NCBI RefSeq assembly: GCF_022605725.1
Contig: NC_065546.1
Location: 48,604,227 to 48,668,226 of the forward strand
Source of the DNA: Anthonomus grandis grandis
Taxonomy: Eukaryota > Arthropoda > Insecta > Coleoptera > Curculionidae
Direction of reading: 5' to 3'
DNA: 64,000 nt
The position numbers and the translations under genes were made by a program. The notes beneath the pieces were generated by a model. The model ran no database searches. It had not been told where the DNA came from and saw nothing but the letters and a program-made list of their open reading frames with translations. Below are positions 60,771 through 64,000 of this stretch, piece by piece; within the stretch, counting starts at the first letter, position 1, and each line of letters opens with the position of its first letter.

Positions 60771-61160
60771 ATATTTTTTACACCATATCATTTCGCCTAA
60801 TTTATTTCTATGATTATTTTTTTTTTACAGTTTTACATTTAATAAAATTGTGTATTTCAGGAATGAATAATATCTGTTTGTGTTATACATATTGATACTC
60901 TTGACATTACATTAGCTTTGTATGTACATTAGCTTTAGTTCAGAGTCTTGGAGGAGTATTTCTGAAGAATGGGTATTTTGTTGGTTTTACCGGTATAGGT
61001 AAACCATATTCATGGAAGCAGAATGCCTTTAGGATGATGGACCATAGCATGCTAAATAACCTTTTTACATGTGTGTGTATATGTTTTTCTTTTTTACAGC
61101 TTTGTCAACAAATTTACTTTTATGACAATAAAGCATATTGATTGATTGATTGATTCATTG
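60771..61160 (+). mobile_element. LINE 3' end with (GATT)n tail
   Basis: Downstream of the RT, the sequence ends TATGACAATAAAGCATATTG with GATTGATTGATTGATT (about 61140-61157): an AATAAA signal followed by a simple-repeat tail, as many CR1/Jockey-like insect LINEs carry instead of poly-A. The C-terminal codons between 60770 and 61000 are not recognisable, so some internal sequence is lost or decayed. Confidence 0.75.
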
Positions 61161-61164
61161 AAAG

Positions 61165-61660
61165 CCAAAATCAAAATATGCTTTATTATTTGAAGAAATG
61201 TAATTATTGTAGTTAAAGCTAAATAAATCCAAATAAATCAAAACAAGAAAAAACAAAACTTGGGTTATTTCTATTATTTGAAGTGATAATGGAGAATTAT
61301 TTCTATACATCAAATATGCTATTTACAAATAATATAGAACAATATCAACATTTTCTCAAACATACAGTTTGGTTTGCATGAATTCCTATATCTAATAGTA
61401 CAACTTTGTCTTAAAGCCCTCTTCTGTAGAACAAGAACTGACTGGAACAAATAGTCTAAGCAATTACTCCACAAGCTAGTTTCATATCATAAGTAGCAGA
61501 AAAGTGGCACTTTAAGCTGCTTGTCTTTATTTAGTTCATTTGTAATAGTTTAAATAGCAATTATTTCGTAGCCAGTATTGAGAACAACTGCTCGACATGT
61601 CTATAAAATCTTAACCTATTATCTATAACCAATCCTAAAAAATAGAAAAATGTGTGTTAA
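61165..61660 (-). pseudogene. LINE C-terminal remnant, opposite orientation
   Basis: On the minus strand: FLGLVIDNRLRFYRHVEQLF near 61590-61650 (same thumb block as FLSLFIDNKL in the plus-strand copy), LKCHFSATYDMKLACGVIA (family form YFS.FHS.L.YGIIAWG), a stop, then TICSSQFLFYRRGL (family form CSS.QFLFI.QKRALR). It ends with CTTCAAATAATAAAGCATAT, a 3' end like that of the plus-strand LINE. The two elements therefore meet tail to tail around 61160. Several stops; RT core not recognised upstream. Confidence 0.75.
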
Positions 61661-63144
61661 AAATATAAGTTACATTTAAAATATTAGTTTCATAAGCGGT
61701 AAAAGACCGTAACTTTTGCACTTTATTATGTTTAATATATGTTCGTGTTACTATGTGCTAACTTCTTCGAAGGACTTGCACATCTATATAAATGAAATGG
61801 GGGATTACATCACAAAATGGTGGTATTATTAGCAGAAAAAATTAAAAACACCAATAAACTTAACCCAACTAATTACTAACTAGCTAATTAAAAACAACAA
61901 AGTTTTTTAAAAAAGAGTAAAGTTACGTACAACACAATTTAATTAATTAATCCCTAAGGAAGACCCCAATTTATTTATGAAATATAGGATTTATATATTG
62001 AATATGTAGATTCCAAGAATACTTATTGACAATTAATGGATAAGAGAAAGGAAAACATTTTATATCTGCTCCATACTTCTGTCCAAACCTTGACTAATTT
62101 CTGTATTAAAATATTTGCCTTAAGAAATTATTTTTTTCCTCCTAGTTCCTCAACTATTTTTTTTTTAAATATTCACATGATTCTGATCTAACAAGAGATT
62201 TTACAAATTTTCAAGCCTTAAATGAGTACGCACTAGCTAAAAATTAAAAATAAAGTAGGCAACTCGAGTAACTAGCTCAACATCCCTAATAATAGATAAC
62301 ATTATTTGATTATTTTCAATTCAGAATAGATGTAGTATTACCATGGAGGATAGTTCATTGTCAGAGCTTTGAAAATTGTTAGAAAATATCAAAACAAAGT
62401 TTTGATTTAAACATTGTTAATTTATTTTTTTTTCAAGAGTATAATTTTAATGAATATAAATCAAAACGACAGTCAAAAACAAAAATAAATGTAACGAAGG
62501 TAAAAACTAGATTATCTAACAGTTGCTACAGTTGATAAAAGAGAAAAAGCAAGCATTAAGAAAACCTAAAAGTGGCCCAAAAAATATAATGGTTTTAAGA
62601 CATTAAAAAAAGGAAACAATAAAATAATGCTATTTAAAAATAGATAGCAAAGTTGACGATAATTGACAAAAATTTACGACAAATAATAGGTCGTTTTAAA
62701 CCATTATATTAAGAAAAAACACGAGAAAAATGTACTTCTGGAGTTAGAAACAAATAGGAAAAATCATTAAAAACTCAAAAGAGACTGCCTTCAACTCATA
62801 TGTTCCCCAAATAGCTATTAACTGTAATACGTTTCTTAATTAGTCCCAAACAAACGATTTTGAAATAGAAAATATACCTAATACAGCAGAAGAACATAAT
62901 AATGTATTGGTATTAGTTATTCAATAATTCTAAAAAATTTTGCAATGAATATAATTTCAATATCGAACCTTAACAAAGATCATATAATTATAGCTGTGTT
63001 TATCGCCTGATGTAGTTTTTTGTTGTGGGTAATCTATTTTTAAAAAAAATAGAGTATATGGTCTCAGAGGTGTAATATCAAAACGTTTAAAATAATATTT
63101 GCATTGAACCGAGAGCATTATACAAAGATGAATGATGTACAAGT
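61661..63144. other. No gene seen
   Basis: A+T-rich; possibly includes unrecognisable 5' sequence of the minus-strand LINE. ORF 62957-63142 (minus) has no signature. Confidence 0.45.
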
Positions 63145-63480
63145 ACGACCAATCTCAATAGCTGTGGAGTCCCGCAAGGGTTTAAAAGGATAGTATTATA
63201 CCTTTGAGGATGATACAGCGTTGCTTTACACAAATAGTGATGTTCGTAGGATGGTTAATTTAGAAAATAGCTCCTTAACTAGATAATATAGCTGGTTGGT
63301 AATTAATAAATTAAAACTAAATAGTAAAGGAATGTCAAAATAGTTATTAATAAATAAGCGGAAAATATAAAATATTTAAGGCCTGTGCTTAATGAGAAGC
63401 TAGAATATTATTTACATAAAAATAAGTTAGTTTTGTTTATTAAAGCTGTTTGAAGTGCACAGCTTTTTTAGGTTTGAACG
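63145..63480 (+). pseudogene. LINE reverse transcriptase scraps
   Basis: SCGVPQGFKRIVLYL (family form CGVPQGSVLGPLLFLIY) is followed after a deletion and frameshift by DDTALLYTNSDVRRMVNLEN (family form FADDTALLY), LVINKLKLNSKGMSK (family form W...NKL.LN..KT) and NEKLEYYLH (family form IDEKL.W..HI). About 20 residues between the VPQG and DDT boxes are gone. Four RT blocks in order make the call likely; clade not resolved. Confidence 0.75.
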
Positions 63481-63587
63481 CCGAATATTGGATTTATAAT
63501 GCGTATTTTTTTGTCTATCATGAAATAAGTTAGTAATCGAACTGAAGTCCAATTTTCCAAATTCCATTTTCTTTAAATAAAATTTTG

Positions 63588-63625
63588 CATGACGTTTCAA
63601 TTTAGAAGTATCTCAGTCATCTTCT
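63588..63625 (-). other. Possible Penelope-type hammerhead ribozyme remnant
   Basis: The minus strand reads GATGACTGAGATACTTCTAA then ATTGAAACGTCATGC. GAAACGTC preceded at short distance by CTGA is the hallmark of the small hammerhead ribozymes in Penelope-like retrotransposons (CTGATGA, stem, GAAAC, GTC). Here the CTGANGA box is one base short or mutated, so it would not be expected to cleave. No Penelope RT or endonuclease was seen nearby, and the element association is inference. Confidence 0.3.
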
Positions 63626-64000
63626 CTTATCAAATATAAATCACTAACAATTTACACTTTCAAAAACAGATGAGATACATTATTCCAGTGTGAGGAACGT
63701 GCAACCGATAACTAACATTGAAGTTTAAATTATCTAAAATGGACTACAGTTCATTACTCCCATTAATTACTCTGATTATCACAATCATAATCTTGAATGT
63801 TGAACCAATACTCAAGATCTTTATAAAATTCTATATATGCAACTATTGAGTATTATATTTAGCACAGGACAGGCAAAATTAATGTATAGGTATTATTAGT
63901 AATATCTAAAAGTGCAGTAAATTTGTAAATTCTTCTAATCAAATTCGCTCTTATATTGAAAATACTTTTAGTAGCATTCAGTTAGGTAATATTAAAACTT
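63626..64000. other. No gene seen
   Basis: A+T-rich sequence to the window edge. Confidence 0.5.

Overview
The window is strongly A+T-rich eukaryotic DNA, full of poly-A/T runs and without operons, ribosome binding sites or long open reading frames. Its mobile-element content points to an insect: IS630/mariner-type transposases carrying SVNVWAGIV and SPDLTPLDFF-like blocks, Tc1-like transposase, Jockey/CR1-like and I-clade LINE reverse transcriptases. The order is not resolved; a beetle would fit. I found no intact host gene, tRNA, rRNA or CRISPR array. The stretch is intergenic or deep-intronic sequence filled with decayed transposons and old tandem duplications.

Layout. 0-10 kb: a Tc1-like remnant (about 1.2-1.8 kb, minus), a mariner-type C-terminus (5.4-5.7, plus), a LINE RT fragment (6.2-6.5, plus), an unrecognised decayed coding frame (6.8-7.3, minus), a mariner-type DDE remnant (8.1-8.85, minus) and a perfect 64-bp palindrome (9.5). 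10-24 kb: a very degraded mariner-type copy (13.4-13.9, plus), the best preserved transposon in the window (14529-16058, about 205-bp terminal inverted repeats around a frameshifted transposase), a LINE RT fragment (16.3-16.8), an unidentified GC-richer ORF (21.7-21.95, minus), an I-clade LINE RNase H/C-terminal remnant (22.1-22.7, minus) and a second kind of IS630/Tc1 transposase remnant (23.3-23.8, plus). 24-38 kb: an internally deleted mariner derivative with both ends (26357-26974), a neighbouring transposase fragment (27.1-27.4), an old tandem duplication (29.4-30.7), a scrambled noncoding repeat array (32.3-35.0) and a LINE RT with its C-terminus (37.1-37.8). 38-64 kb: three degenerate repeats of about 1.4 kb (40.95-45.06), a mariner-type element with inverted repeats of about 200 bp (46774-48933), a LINE RT fragment (56.6), a tandem duplication with a strikingly conserved core (57.5-60.1), two LINE 3' ends tail to tail (60.3-61.66), another RT fragment (63.15-63.48) and a possible Penelope-type ribozyme remnant (63.6).

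No genes act together here; every transposase and RT is broken. The pattern that no known family explains is a short motif, core CATTTAARTTATGC, found in at least a dozen places and marking most of the tandem arrays. It suggests that several of the noncoding repeats descend from one unnamed family. All identifications come from reading translations by eye, and boundaries of degraded copies are approximate.
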